From assembly GCA_031406575.1 (NCBI GenBank), contig JANOHP010000027.1, positions 1 through 58,030 of the forward strand: 58,030 bases of DNA, read 5' to 3'. This DNA comes from Ga0077555 sp031406575 (GTDB lineage: Bacteria; Pseudomonadota; Alphaproteobacteria; Rhizobiales; Hyphomicrobiaceae). A model generated the notes under the pieces. The model searched no databases. It was given only the letters and a program-made list of their open reading frames with translations, and had not been told where the DNA came from. Shown here one piece after another: positions 8,378 to 17,512 of the stretch. A program made the position numbers and the translations under genes. Each line of letters starts with the position of its first letter. Position 1 is the first letter of the stretch.

Positions 8378-8901
8378 ATCCGATCCTCATCGATCCCCGT
8401 AAATACCCCGTCTCCATAAAGTGCGGCCACCGTGTCATCATCGTCGAGGTCGAGCATTCCGGCAGTGAGACCGAAACTGCCGATAAGGAGACCCAGCACC
8501 AAAGAAGCGGCGAGGACACCGCCTACCTGCCAACCTTGGCGCCGGGGTACGGGCGGGTGCATCGCCGGCGTGGCAGATTTTGTCGCCGTCAGACGGCGCA
8601 GCGGCACGACGTTGTCGACGATCGGTTTTGGTTCGGTACTTGCAGGTCGCTCGGACAAAGCCTGCGCGACGATGCGCGCCGCCACTTTTGCCTGTCGGTC
8701 CGCACCGGGGGGCGGCGCAAGGTCGAGCAAGTCATCGAGCGCGCGCGCCTCGGCCAACAGCGCGCGCGCTTGCGGATCCGCCGCCAGCAGCGCACCCGCG
8801 ACAGCCCGTCGTTCGATCGGCCATCGCGCCGTGTTGGCCCCGTAGGTCGCCAACAACGCCTCGAATTCCGTAAGATCGAAGGTTGCGTTTCCGCTCTTCA
8901 T
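8374..8901 (-). CDS. probable membrane-anchored anti-sigma factor
   Basis: Cytoplasmic helical N-terminal domain (DLTEFEALLATYGANTARWP), a linker rich in proline, then one membrane segment (VLAASLVLGLLIGSFGLTAG) and a short acidic periplasmic tail containing LDLDDDDT. This layout, next to an ECF sigma gene, is that of an anti-sigma factor holding the sigma at the membrane. Two starts are possible: ATG at 8970, which overlaps the sigma gene by 17 bases but has a weak ribosome site, and ATG at 8901, preceded by GAGAGG. I chose 8901 because the family-like sequence begins there. No zinc-binding HxxxCxxC motif is present. Confidence 0.68.
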   Translation of the reverse strand: MKSGNATFDLTEFEALLATYGANTARWPIERRAVAGALLAADPQARALLAEARALDDLLDLAPPPGADRQAKVAARIVAQALSERPASTEPKPIVDNVVPLRRLTATKSATPAMHPPVPRRQGWQVGGVLAASLVLGLLIGSFGLTAGMLDLDDDDTVAALYGDGVFTGIDEDRI

Positions 8902-8953
8902 GTCCCTCTCGAAGCACGCCGCTTCGCCTCCAGTGTCCGACGGATCGATATGA

Positions 8954-9580
8954 TCATCGTCCCTCTTCATCCGGCAGCAGATGCCGCCATTCCGCTCTCA
9001 GAGCCGTTTTCAGTGTTCGCCGTGCGCGTCCGAGCAACGACTCGACGGCTTCATCCGATACTCCCAGAATCTCGCCGACTTCGACTTGGCTCAAGCCTTC
9101 ATAATGAAACAAGGTGAGTGCCAGTCGCTGGCGTTCTGGTAACGACTTCAAGGCTGCATCGACCCGTACAGCCGTCTCTCGTTCACCGATGGAGCGCAAC
9201 TGGGTCGCGGCCTGCGGTTGTTCGGGAACCTCCTCCACAACTGCCATATGCCGGCCGGCGCGTACCCGGTCGATGCACAAGTTCGACACGACGCGGCGCA
9301 GCCACGGCTTCAATCCACCCGGGCCCAGCTCCAACTTCGCAGCATGACTCCACAGACGAACAAGGGCCTCCTGCGCAATATCCTCTGCCTCGGCATCGTC
9401 GCGCAGCATGCGTCGAGCGATTGCCAGAAGATGCGGCAGATGCCGCTCGGTCAGTCGCGTGAATATACCCGCGTCGCCAGCGGCGAGGCGGTCGAGCAGG
9501 TCCTGATCACTACCCGCGTCCTCCTGGGCAGCCGAACCGGTCGTTTCACCTCCCGACTCGCTTTTGCGTGCCAATGCCAT
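8954..9580 (-). CDS. ECF-family RNA polymerase sigma factor
   Basis: Extracytoplasmic-function sigma factor. Region 2 spans about residues 35-100 (LAIARRMLRDDAEAEDIAQE, then LWSHAAKL and WLRRVVSNLCIDRVR). Region 4 spans about 140-190 (LKSLPERQRLALTLFHYEGL and VGEILGVSDEAVESLLGRAR, the helix-turn-helix). There is no extra C-terminal SnoaL domain. The ORF is open to 9697, only 11 bases after the EF-hand gene, but the first 39 residues look non-coding; ATG at 9580 is preferred though its ribosome site is mediocre. It probably directs transcription of its own operon; see the shared motif at 10713-10743. Confidence 0.9.
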   Translation of the reverse strand: MALARKSESGGETTGSAAQEDAGSDQDLLDRLAAGDAGIFTRLTERHLPHLLAIARRMLRDDAEAEDIAQEALVRLWSHAAKLELGPGGLKPWLRRVVSNLCIDRVRAGRHMAVVEEVPEQPQAATQLRSIGERETAVRVDAALKSLPERQRLALTLFHYEGLSQVEVGEILGVSDEAVESLLGRARRTLKTALRAEWRHLLPDEEGR

Positions 9581-9708
9581 CCTCGTCGTTGCGCCCTCGC
9601 GGGCGGATCGCGGGGGAGTATGCCAGAGGGTCGGCACGCCGGCACGACAAGATGGTGGCCCGTTTGGCTTCGCCTGAAGCAGAGGCGCAGATTTCATACT
9701 GACACAGC

Positions 9709-10659
9709 CTATCGAGTGCCGGGCCCCTTGGGCCTGTCAGCCGAGGGATCGGCGGCGTCCGCTCCTCGTCCGTGCGGTCCGAACTCACCGTGCCTCACGC
9801 CGCGATCCTTGAGCCATCCATGACCCCGGCCCGGCCGTTCCGCACGGCTGATAACGCCGTCATTATCGCGATCGAGACGAGCGAACCGTTCATTTGCCTT
9901 CGCGGAGAACTGCTCCCGCGTCACCTTGCCGTTGACCCCAGCTCCATGATGATGCAGGACCCGCTTCACGCGATAGTCGACGATTTCTGTTCGCAGTGCC
10001 TCGGCATCGGCTGCATCGATGATCCCATCTTTCGTGCGATCGAGCCGCGCGAACCGCAGCTCCGCCGCAGCCGAGGCCTCTTCCCAGGTGATCACACCGT
10101 CGTTGTTCGCATCGGCACCGCGTAGCATCGCGAGGGGGCCTCGATGGTCGCGACTGCGACCCTTTTCTTCCGCGAAGTCCTGGCCTGCCAACGCCATACG
10201 GCCGCGCATCATCGGCGGCAAATCCGCATCGGTAATGCGGCCATCGCGATCGAGATCGAGGTCCGCGAAGCGACGCTTTACTGCGGCGAGATATTCGTTG
10301 CGGCTGACCTTGCCGTCGCGATCATCGTCGAACTGGCGCTCGAGGTGCTCCCGCATATGACCGCCTCTGCCATCCTTTGCGTCCTTGATGCGCGCCGCCG
10401 TAACGGCTTCCACCTCGGCCGCTTCGATCACGCCGTCGTTGTTGCGATCGAGGCGCGCAAATCTCTCGCGGGTTCGGGTGTCGAAGGCGTCCTTGGTCAA
10501 AGGCCGCCCGCTACCGAAACCATGACGCATCCAGCGATCGCCGTCATAGCCGGACCGGTCGTGCTCACGGCGCTGCCCACTCGTTTGGGAGACCGCAGCC
10601 AATGCTCCCACAGCAATCAGGGCGCCAGCCACAAGAGCGATTTTCATCTTACTCGACAT
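9709..10659 (-). CDS. secreted multi-EF-hand calcium-binding protein
   Basis: A 316-residue protein with an N-terminal hydrophobic signal (residues 5-24, IALVAGALIAVGALAAVSQT) and then six clear EF-hand loops: DRNNDGVIEAAE, DDDRDGKVSRNE, DLDRDGRITDAD, DANNDGVITWEE, DRTKDGIIDAAD and DRDNDGVISRAE. One further degenerate loop (GAGVNGKVTREQ) lacks the first Asp. The tail is basic and glycine/histidine-rich. It should bind several Ca2+ ions in the periplasm or outside the cell. It is the first gene of the minus-strand set followed by the ECF sigma, anti-sigma-like and CnrX-like genes, which suggests a calcium- or metal-related envelope response. Its exact partner is unknown. Confidence 0.88.
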   Translation of the reverse strand: MSSKMKIALVAGALIAVGALAAVSQTSGQRREHDRSGYDGDRWMRHGFGSGRPLTKDAFDTRTRERFARLDRNNDGVIEAAEVEAVTAARIKDAKDGRGGHMREHLERQFDDDRDGKVSRNEYLAAVKRRFADLDLDRDGRITDADLPPMMRGRMALAGQDFAEEKGRSRDHRGPLAMLRGADANNDGVITWEEASAAAELRFARLDRTKDGIIDAADAEALRTEIVDYRVKRVLHHHGAGVNGKVTREQFSAKANERFARLDRDNDGVISRAERPGRGHGWLKDRGVRHGEFGPHGRGADAADPSADRPKGPGTR

Positions 10660-10712
10660 GCGTTCATCCTCCGAAACGACAGCCCATCCAGAGGGTCTTG
10701 CGGCCCACTTTC

Positions 10713-10743
10713 TCGGCTTCGTGGATTTGAACGACTGAGATCG
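10713..10743 (-). promoter_or_regulatory. two-part motif upstream of the EF-hand/ECF operon
   Basis: On the minus strand CGATC, 17 bases, CGAAGCCGA, with GTTCAA in the spacer, ending 53 bases before the EF-hand start codon. It repeats the block at 1825-1855 in front of the cytochrome c' gene, with the outer boxes at identical spacing and the inner GTTCAA shifted by one base. A candidate autoregulated ECF promoter. Confidence 0.42.
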
Positions 10744-10764
10744 AGGTTTTCCGTCGCGGTGCGC

Positions 10765-13713
10765 TTATTTCACGAGGTCGTCGAACAAAAACGCAACGTC
10801 AGCCAAGGACTGACGCAGCGTTGCGGTCAGATGACCGAAATCGGGCATCTCGCCGGCCCGGGTCAGCAACACTTTGAGGCCATCGGGAGCACTTTCGGGG
10901 TCGAAGGCGTCGTCGAGACACAATCGGAGAACCTGCGTGAGGTCGTTGACGAGCCGCACTGCCGGAACGAGCCGATCAGCGGCCGCCGCCGGAAGCAGGC
11001 CGACGGCCGCAAGATTGCGCAGGGATTGCTCCGTATTTTGGTGCAGAACGCTTGGATGTTGCGCGGCCCCAATGAGTTGCAGGTACTGGGCGATGAACTC
11101 GATATCCACCAATCCCCCCCGCACCTGTTTCAATTCCCACGTATCAGTGGTGCCCTTTTCTTTCTCGATCAGGCCGCGCATTTCGCGGACGTCGGCCACC
11201 GTCTTGGCCCGGTCACGCGGACGTACGAGCGTTTCGCGAATGGCCTGCTCGACTGCCCGCCTCAAATGCGCGGGACCACTGAGCACGCGCGCGCGCGTCA
11301 GCGCCATATGCTCCCAGGTCCAGGCTTGCGATGTCTGATAGTCGATGAAACTCGACACCTGCGTAGCCACTGGACCTTTGTGCCCCGAGGGACGCAGCCG
11401 CATATCGACGTCGTAGAGGGCTCCCTCGGCGGTTGGAGCCGAAAGCGCACTGATCAGACGCTGCGTGAAGCGCGCATAATACTGGCTCGGGGCCAAGGGC
11501 CGCGCACCGTCGGATTGCGTCACGCCAGGGTCGTGATCATAGATGACGATGAGATCGAGATCGGACGCCGCCGTCATTTCCCGACCACCCAGTTTACCCA
11601 TGGCGACGACGCACGCGGCAGCGCCCCGCACTCGGCCGTGCACACGCGCCACGTCATCCTCCACGCGCGCATGAAGCGCCGCGATCAGTTGTTCGGCCAG
11701 CTCCGCATAGGCCCCGCCAGCATGGCTGGCGCTGATGGTGCCCGACAGCACACGGACACCGATCAGGAAAATCTGCTCGCTGCCGATCACACGCGCACGG
11801 TCCAGTATTTCCTGGAAGTCGACATCGGGCGCCAGATCGCGGCCGATCAATCGAGCCAAATCTTCCGCGCTCGGAAGCGTTCCGAAAAACCCCGGATCGA
11901 GAACCGCATCGAGCACCGAGCGGCGACGTCCCAAGATGCGCGCCAGGCGCGGCGCCGAACCCATGATGTCGGAGACGAGACGCAGCAGATTGGGGTTGGC
12001 CCTGAGCAGTGAAAACAACTGCACGCCCGACGGTAATTCGGCGAGAAACCGATCGAAGCTGTTGAACGCCAAATCGGGGTCCGCCGTCTGGGCGAGAGCT
12101 TCGATCAGCAACGGTTGCACCTCCGTCAACAGCTCGCGTGCCCTCGGCGTGCGCACAGCGGGATAACGACCGTGATGCCACCCGCGCACGGCGGCTATGA
12201 CACTGGCGGGGCGTTCATAGCCGAGCTTTGCCAGCGTCTCGACAGTTGCTGGATCATCGGCTTCACCGGCAAACACCATATTGGCGCCGCTGCTGGTCAA
12301 CTCCGCCACATGCTCGAAAAGCGCTGCGTAATGGCGCTGCACGCTGCTCAACTGAGCAACCAGAGCCGTCGAGAAACTGGCGACATCCAGATAGCCCGAA
12401 AACCGCGCGAGGCGTTCCAGAGCGGCCGGTTCATCCGGCAATGTCTGCGTCTGCTCATCTGCAATCATCTGCAGGCGATGCTCGATCGTGCGCAGGAATT
12501 GGTACGCAGCGCTCAACTCAGCCTCGACTGCGGGCAAGATCCATTTGGCATGCGCCAGGCGTTGCAGTGCCCTCAACGTATCGGGAACGCGCAAGTCGTG
12601 TTGACGACCGCCGACGATCAACTGCTGAGTTTGGGCGAAGAACTCGATCTCACGGATGCCGCCCCGACCCAACTTGATGTTGTGGCCCGCAACGCCAATC
12701 TCGCCAAACCCGCGAAAGGCGTGGATTTGGCGCTTCATGGCGTGAATGTCGGCGATGGCCGCGTAGTCGAGATATTTGCGCCAGATGAAGGGAGCGAGGT
12801 CCGCGAGAAAGCGCTTCCCCGCCTCGATGTCGCCGGCCACGGGCCGCGCCTTGATGAGGACCGCCCGCTCCCAGTTTTGACCGAAGCTGGCGTAGTAGTT
12901 GAGCGCAGCCGGCACGGAAATCGCGACCTGGGTGGCGCCGGGATCGGGCCGCAGGCGCAAATCTGTGCGAAACACATAGCCGTCTTCCGTGCGCTCCTGC
13001 AGAAGCTTCACCAGATCGCGCGTCATGCGCACGAAGAACGCCAGGGGCTCGAGGCCCGGCTTCAGCCGCGCAAGCTCCGGTTCGAAAAATACGATCAGAT
13101 CGATGTCGCTCGAATAGTTCAGCTCGAACGCACCGTGCTTGCCCATGCCGATGACGATGTACCCGGACCCGAGTTCGGGGTGAGCCGTATCTTCGGCAAT
13201 CCAATCCCCCCTTGCGCTCGCCTGCCGAAAAAGAAAACGGATTGCGGCTGCCGTCGCCGCGTCCGCCGCCGCCGTGAGCGCGTGCGTCACGTCCATGACT
13301 GACCAAACCCCGCCCAAGTCGGCGAGCGCCACCAGCAGAGCGACCTCGGCCTTGTAATGGCGTAGCTTGCGCATCGCGTCGGTCAATGTGGCAGTCGCTG
13401 CAACATCGGGACCGAGCGCCGCCGTAGCCTCTGCAAGCAGATCTTCCGGTGCGCTTTGCAACACACGGACCAAGCGTTCGGGATCACGCCGCACGAGGTT
13501 CGACAGATAAGGCGAAAGATCGAAAATGCCCAGGGCGAGGCGGCGAACCGGCTCGCGAGCCAGCAAGTCCGAGACCGCAATGTGGCAGGGTAGCTCGGCA
13601 CACTCGGCGACCAGATCGTCGATCATGGCCTCGCCATGCGTACAATCTTCGACGACTGGCGCCGTGGTCAGGCGCGCGGCCAGCGACCTCGCATCCGCAC
13701 CCGTCCGCGTCAT
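10765..13713 (-). CDS. glnE: bifunctional glutamine synthetase adenylyltransferase/adenylyl-removing enzyme
   Basis: Controls glutamine synthetase by adding or removing AMP in response to PII protein and glutamine. The 982 residues hold two nucleotidyltransferase domains: the N-terminal deadenylylase with GMGKHGAFELNYSSDIDL (around 180-205) and the C-terminal adenylylase with MGKLGGREMTAASDLDL (around 700-725), separated by the regulatory helical region. Both metal-binding DxD pairs are present. The ORF continues to 14352, but that part is an out-of-frame shadow of the kinase gene. ATG at 13713 overlaps the kinase stop (ATGA) and follows GGTGGAGG, so glnE is translationally coupled to a two-component system. 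Confidence 0.96.
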   Translation of the reverse strand: MTRTGADARSLAARLTTAPVVEDCTHGEAMIDDLVAECAELPCHIAVSDLLAREPVRRLALGIFDLSPYLSNLVRRDPERLVRVLQSAPEDLLAEATAALGPDVAATATLTDAMRKLRHYKAEVALLVALADLGGVWSVMDVTHALTAAADAATAAAIRFLFRQASARGDWIAEDTAHPELGSGYIVIGMGKHGAFELNYSSDIDLIVFFEPELARLKPGLEPLAFFVRMTRDLVKLLQERTEDGYVFRTDLRLRPDPGATQVAISVPAALNYYASFGQNWERAVLIKARPVAGDIEAGKRFLADLAPFIWRKYLDYAAIADIHAMKRQIHAFRGFGEIGVAGHNIKLGRGGIREIEFFAQTQQLIVGGRQHDLRVPDTLRALQRLAHAKWILPAVEAELSAAYQFLRTIEHRLQMIADEQTQTLPDEPAALERLARFSGYLDVASFSTALVAQLSSVQRHYAALFEHVAELTSSGANMVFAGEADDPATVETLAKLGYERPASVIAAVRGWHHGRYPAVRTPRARELLTEVQPLLIEALAQTADPDLAFNSFDRFLAELPSGVQLFSLLRANPNLLRLVSDIMGSAPRLARILGRRRSVLDAVLDPGFFGTLPSAEDLARLIGRDLAPDVDFQEILDRARVIGSEQIFLIGVRVLSGTISASHAGGAYAELAEQLIAALHARVEDDVARVHGRVRGAAACVVAMGKLGGREMTAASDLDLIVIYDHDPGVTQSDGARPLAPSQYYARFTQRLISALSAPTAEGALYDVDMRLRPSGHKGPVATQVSSFIDYQTSQAWTWEHMALTRARVLSGPAHLRRAVEQAIRETLVRPRDRAKTVADVREMRGLIEKEKGTTDTWELKQVRGGLVDIEFIAQYLQLIGAAQHPSVLHQNTEQSLRNLAAVGLLPAAAADRLVPAVRLVNDLTQVLRLCLDDAFDPESAPDGLKVLLTRAGEMPDFGHLTATLRQSLADVAFLFDDLVK

Positions 13714-15170
13714 GCCTCCACCTTTCGATCCCCCACGCGCGTTCCCGGGACAGGCCCAGTTTCGACTGTCGCCTGCGGCTTTACCAGCGGCAAGACGAGG
13801 ACGACACGCAGCCCCGGTGCATTGTCCTCCAGTCGAATGCTCCCGCGATGCATGTGTACGACAGCTGCAACGAGGCTCAGCCCCAGTCCCGTCCCCGACG
13901 ACGTCCGGCTCGGGTCGAGCCGCACGAAACGTTGCAGGGCGCGCTTGCGATCGGCCTCGCGAATCCCCGGACCCCGATCGCCGACGCTGATCAATGCCCA
14001 ATCGTGCGATGCGGTGACATCCAATGTCACCATACGCTCGGGTCCAACGGGCCCGGTCTGCTTGGCATATTTGATGGCGTTGTCCATGAGATTGGCCACC
14101 GCCTGCCCAATGAGCTGTCGATTGGCACGCACATGAACCGGCACCGCCAAATTGGTCACAATTCGCAAACCCGCATCCTCGGCCACCGGCTCGTAGAGCT
14201 CGACCAAACCCCGCACGATCTCGGCAACATCGACGATGGCGAGGCTGTCTTCCACGGCCCCTGCTTCCAGCCGCGCAATCAACAAAAGCGCATTGAACGT
14301 CTTGATGAGTTCGTCGGCTTCCTCGATCGTTCGCTCGAGGCCTTCGCGCCACGCGCTACTTCCGCGCTGGTCGCCAAGGGCCTGTTCGGCGCGATTGCGG
14401 AGCCGGTTCAATGGCGTCTTCAGGTCATGGGCGATGTTGTCGGAAACCTCGCGCAGACCCGCCATCAGCCTTTCGATGCGATCCAGCATCTCATTGAGAT
14501 GATCGGCCAGTCGATCGAGTTCGTCGCCCGAACCAATGCGCGGGATCCGACCCGCGAAATTCCCGGCCATGATGGCTTGGCTCGCCGCCGACATGGCCTC
14601 GATCCGTCCGAGAATATGCCGTGCCAGAAGTAGTCCACCGATAACACCCAAAAACGCCAGTCCGCCCAAGCCGAGAGCCAAATCGCGATACATGACAGAC
14701 AACAACGCGCGCTGGCCCTCGACGTCTCGCGCCACGACCAACGTGCCGCCGCCCTCGACATCGACGAGGACACCCGCCCCGATTCCATCACGCGCCTCGC
14801 GTGCCTGCGTCGTCGTCGTGCGATAGGTGAATGTGCCCGTGCGCCGGCCCGAGTTGAGTTCGGCGGGATGTTTTTCGAGATTGCCGGCGACGGGATGGCC
14901 ATGACGATCCGAAAGCCAATAAAGACCCGAACTCGAGAGACCGGCGCGCGATTGCACGGCGCCTGTCAGGGCTTCCATTCCGCCCGTTTCCAGCGCGCGT
15001 CGCAGGTCGGCGGCGTCGCGTTCTATCGCCGTCTGGGTCGCGAGGGTCAACCCTCTGTTGGCATGCCAGCCGATCAACGCCACTGCCGTCGCTGCCGCCA
15101 GTCCGAGAACGAGGGTCGCGACCCAGGTCAGCCGGAACACCGATGAGCGCAGGAGCTTAGCCGCTGCCAT
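13710..15170 (-). CDS. membrane sensor histidine kinase
   Basis: A 486-residue kinase. It has a first membrane segment at about 12-35, a periplasmic sensing domain of about 125 residues, a second membrane segment at about 163-186, HAMP, then a HisKA domain with the phospho-accepting H248 in NIAHDLKTPLNRLRNR. The ATPase domain carries the N box (LMDNAIKYA), G1 (GDRGPGI) and G2 (SSGTGLGLSLV). ATG at 15170 overlaps the regulator gene by 14 bases; the longer upstream frame is shadow sequence. It forms a pair with the adjacent regulator and lies between degP and glnE, so a signal from the cell envelope is likely. Confidence 0.93.
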   Translation of the reverse strand: MAAAKLLRSSVFRLTWVATLVLGLAAATAVALIGWHANRGLTLATQTAIERDAADLRRALETGGMEALTGAVQSRAGLSSSGLYWLSDRHGHPVAGNLEKHPAELNSGRRTGTFTYRTTTTQAREARDGIGAGVLVDVEGGGTLVVARDVEGQRALLSVMYRDLALGLGGLAFLGVIGGLLLARHILGRIEAMSAASQAIMAGNFAGRIPRIGSGDELDRLADHLNEMLDRIERLMAGLREVSDNIAHDLKTPLNRLRNRAEQALGDQRGSSAWREGLERTIEEADELIKTFNALLLIARLEAGAVEDSLAIVDVAEIVRGLVELYEPVAEDAGLRIVTNLAVPVHVRANRQLIGQAVANLMDNAIKYAKQTGPVGPERMVTLDVTASHDWALISVGDRGPGIREADRKRALQRFVRLDPSRTSSGTGLGLSLVAAVVHMHRGSIRLEDNAPGLRVVLVLPLVKPQATVETGPVPGTRVGDRKVEA

Positions 15171-15837
15171 GGCGGATCGTGTAACCGGCGCCCCGCACCG
15201 TGTGCAGCAGCGGCTTGTCGAAGCCCTTGTCGATCTTGGAACGAAGTCGGGAAATGTGAACGTCGATGACGTTCGTTTGCGGGTCGAAGTGATAGTCCCA
15301 GACGTGCTCCAACAGCATGGTCCGCGTAACCACCTGGCCCGCATTGCGCATCAGGTACTCGAGCAATCGGAATTCGCGCGGTTGTAGGATGATGGCCTCC
15401 CCACCCCGCGTCACCTTGTGAGTCAGTCGATCGAGCACGAGGTCACCGACCATGTAGCGCGTCGCCGTCTCCTCCGGGGAAACGCGCCGCGCCAGTGCCT
15501 CGATACGAGCGAGCAGCTCCGACAGCGCAAAGGGTTTGGTCAAATAATCGTCACCGCCCGCTTTGAGACCTTTGACACGGTCGTCGACTTCACCCAGAGC
15601 CGACAGGATCAGAACGGGGGTTCTATTTCCTTCTGCGCGCAGGGCCTGGATCACCGACAAGCCGTCTCGACCCGGAAGCATCCGGTCGACCACCAGCACA
15701 TCGAAGCCCCCATCACGCGCCGTTTCCAGCCCGGACACGCCGTCCGACGCGATTTCAGCTCCGTGACCGATCTCTTTCAGTCCGCGTTGGACAAAATGAG
15801 CGATCTCGGAATCGTCTTCAATGACGAGAACGCGCAT
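15157..15837 (-). CDS. OmpR-family response regulator
   Basis: A 226-residue two-domain regulator. The receiver domain begins MRVLVIEDDSEIAHF, with the acidic pocket at residues 8-9 and the phosphorylation site D51 in VLVVDRMLPGRDG. The C-terminal winged helix contains VTRGGEAIILQPREFRLLEY and DVHISRLRSKIDKGFD. The ATG at 15837 is preferred over the upstream start at 15867 because it gives the family N-terminus and has GAGGA ten bases before it. It is expected to be phosphorylated by the kinase encoded next and may control degP, the gene just upstream in the same direction. Confidence 0.94.
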   Translation of the reverse strand: MRVLVIEDDSEIAHFVQRGLKEIGHGAEIASDGVSGLETARDGGFDVLVVDRMLPGRDGLSVIQALRAEGNRTPVLILSALGEVDDRVKGLKAGGDDYLTKPFALSELLARIEALARRVSPEETATRYMVGDLVLDRLTHKVTRGGEAIILQPREFRLLEYLMRNAGQVVTRTMLLEHVWDYHFDPQTNVIDVHISRLRSKIDKGFDKPLLHTVRGAGYTIRHGSG

Positions 15838-15934
15838 GCCAATCCTCGATTGCACTATCCTGTTCATCTATGAACGAAGGGCGCGCCCGGAGCAACCGGA
15901 CGCGCCACTCGGTCAATTCTCGCGAAGAACCCGT

Positions 15935-17512
15935 TCAGCTCTTCTTCAATTGCACGGCGACGAACCGTACATTCTCACCGGATTTTACCCGCAATAACAC
16001 GGCAGGCCGACCTGATGCAGCCACGCTTTTCACGCCCGTCTCCACATCGCTCGGTGTCGAGACCGTCTGGCCTTGAACGTCGAGGATGATATCGCCGGCT
16101 TTCAGGCCTTTCGTTGCCGCATCGGATGTCGCATCGACGTCGGTGATGAGCACACCAACCGCTGCGGCACCCGTTTTCGAAGCCGCCCGAGAGCCCGCCG
16201 CAGGTGCGGTCGCCAATGACAAACCGAGTTGGCTCAACTCGGTCGATTGAGGTTTCACCGGTGCCGGCTCTGCTTTGGCGACGTCTTGCGCGCCGGGAAA
16301 CGTCCCGAGCTTCAATGCGACGTTCTCCGTCTTGCCGTAGCGCGACACGTTGATGTCGACTTTGCTACCGGGCGCCAACTCGGCAACCTTGCGGGCGAGG
16401 TCACGGCTGTTCTCGATCCGCGTGCCATTGAGCGACAGGATGACATCGCCTGCGCGCAATGCCGAGTCGGCCGCGGGACCGCCTGCCGTAATCTCGTTGA
16501 TAAGGGCTCCACGCGATTCAGCCAAGCCGAGGCTCGCGGCCTTGTCCTCGTCGACATTCTCGATCTTGACGCCCAGCCAGCCGCGGCTCACCGACCCCTT
16601 CGACTGCAGCTGCGCAATCACCTCGGACGCCGTTCGAGCCGGTATGGCAAACGCGATGCCGACGTTGCCACCCGAAGGACTGTAGATCGCCGTGTTGACG
16701 CCGACGACTTCGCCATCGAGGTTGAACGTCGGACCACCGGAATTGCCTCGGTTCACAGCCGCGTCGATCTGCATGTAGTCGTAGGGACCCGAGCCGATAT
16801 CACGGGCGAGGGCCGACACGATTCCCGCCGTCACGGTGCCACCCAGACCGAACGGATTGCCGACGGCCACCACCCAATCCCCCACGCGAGGTACCTTTTC
16901 GGCGAATTTCACGAACGGCAACGGTTTGGACGTTTTGATCTTGAGCAGCGCCACGTCGGTTCGTGGATCGGCACCGACGACCTCTGCATCGTATTTCTCT
17001 TTTTCGTCGAAGCTCACTTGAACTTTTGCTGCACCGTCGATCACGTGGTTGTTTGTGACCACGTATCCGTCGGCAGAAATCACAAAGCCCGACCCCTGCC
17101 CACGCCGTGGAGGCTGGGCCTGCGGTCCTTGCGGACCCTGAGGAGCCCTGAATTCCTTGGGCAAGTTCTTGAAAAACTCGTTCAAGGGATGGTCGTCGGG
17201 CAAATCCGGCACGCCGCCGCCACCGCCACCCTTACTGCCGCTCGCCACTCGATTGCTGCCGTCCACGTTGACGCTGACGACCGCCGGCTTCACGCGCTCG
17301 ACGATGTCGGCGAACGACAATGGTGCCCGCGCCATCTGTGACGGAGACGAGGGTGCCTCAGTGCGCTGAGCCTGGAGCGGGGCATTGGGCACAACGAGCG
17401 TCAGACCCAGAAGGCTCGCACCCATCAATCCCAAAATGCGACCCCGTCGCCCCATGGCATCGTCGACCCGGCGAAAGACAGAAGTTTGGGAAAGAATGGG
17501 GTCTGCAGTCAT
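15935..17512 (-). CDS. degP: periplasmic Do/DegP-like serine protease
   Basis: Periplasmic quality-control protease and chaperone of the HtrA family, 525 residues. After a twin-arginine-like basic segment (GRRGR) comes a hydrophobic signal (about residues 27-48). The chymotrypsin fold shows the triad H156 (NNHVID), D186 (DPRTDVALLKI) and S258 (NRGNSGGP). Two PDZ domains follow, around 310-400 and 430-515. A Q-loop region rich in glycine and proline (about 85-140) is typical of DegP/MucD. Together with the response regulator and kinase downstream it forms an envelope-stress cluster. Confidence 0.94.
   Translation of the reverse strand: MTADPILSQTSVFRRVDDAMGRRGRILGLMGASLLGLTLVVPNAPLQAQRTEAPSSPSQMARAPLSFADIVERVKPAVVSVNVDGSNRVASGSKGGGGGGVPDLPDDHPLNEFFKNLPKEFRAPQGPQGPQAQPPRRGQGSGFVISADGYVVTNNHVIDGAAKVQVSFDEKEKYDAEVVGADPRTDVALLKIKTSKPLPFVKFAEKVPRVGDWVVAVGNPFGLGGTVTAGIVSALARDIGSGPYDYMQIDAAVNRGNSGGPTFNLDGEVVGVNTAIYSPSGGNVGIAFAIPARTASEVIAQLQSKGSVSRGWLGVKIENVDEDKAASLGLAESRGALINEITAGGPAADSALRAGDVILSLNGTRIENSRDLARKVAELAPGSKVDINVSRYGKTENVALKLGTFPGAQDVAKAEPAPVKPQSTELSQLGLSLATAPAAGSRAASKTGAAAVGVLITDVDATSDAATKGLKAGDIILDVQGQTVSTPSDVETGVKSVAASGRPAVLLRVKSGENVRFVAVQLKKS

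Noticed and set aside
10144..12012. A 622-codon open frame on the plus strand opposite glnE
   Set aside because: It lies fully antisense to strongly conserved glnE motifs, has low-complexity His/Arg-rich content and no recognisable domain; long antisense frames are expected at this GC content.
13714..14352. N-terminal extension of GlnE by 213 residues
   Set aside because: It overlaps the HATPase region of the kinase out of phase; ATG 13713 has a good ribosome site and the usual ATGA overlap.
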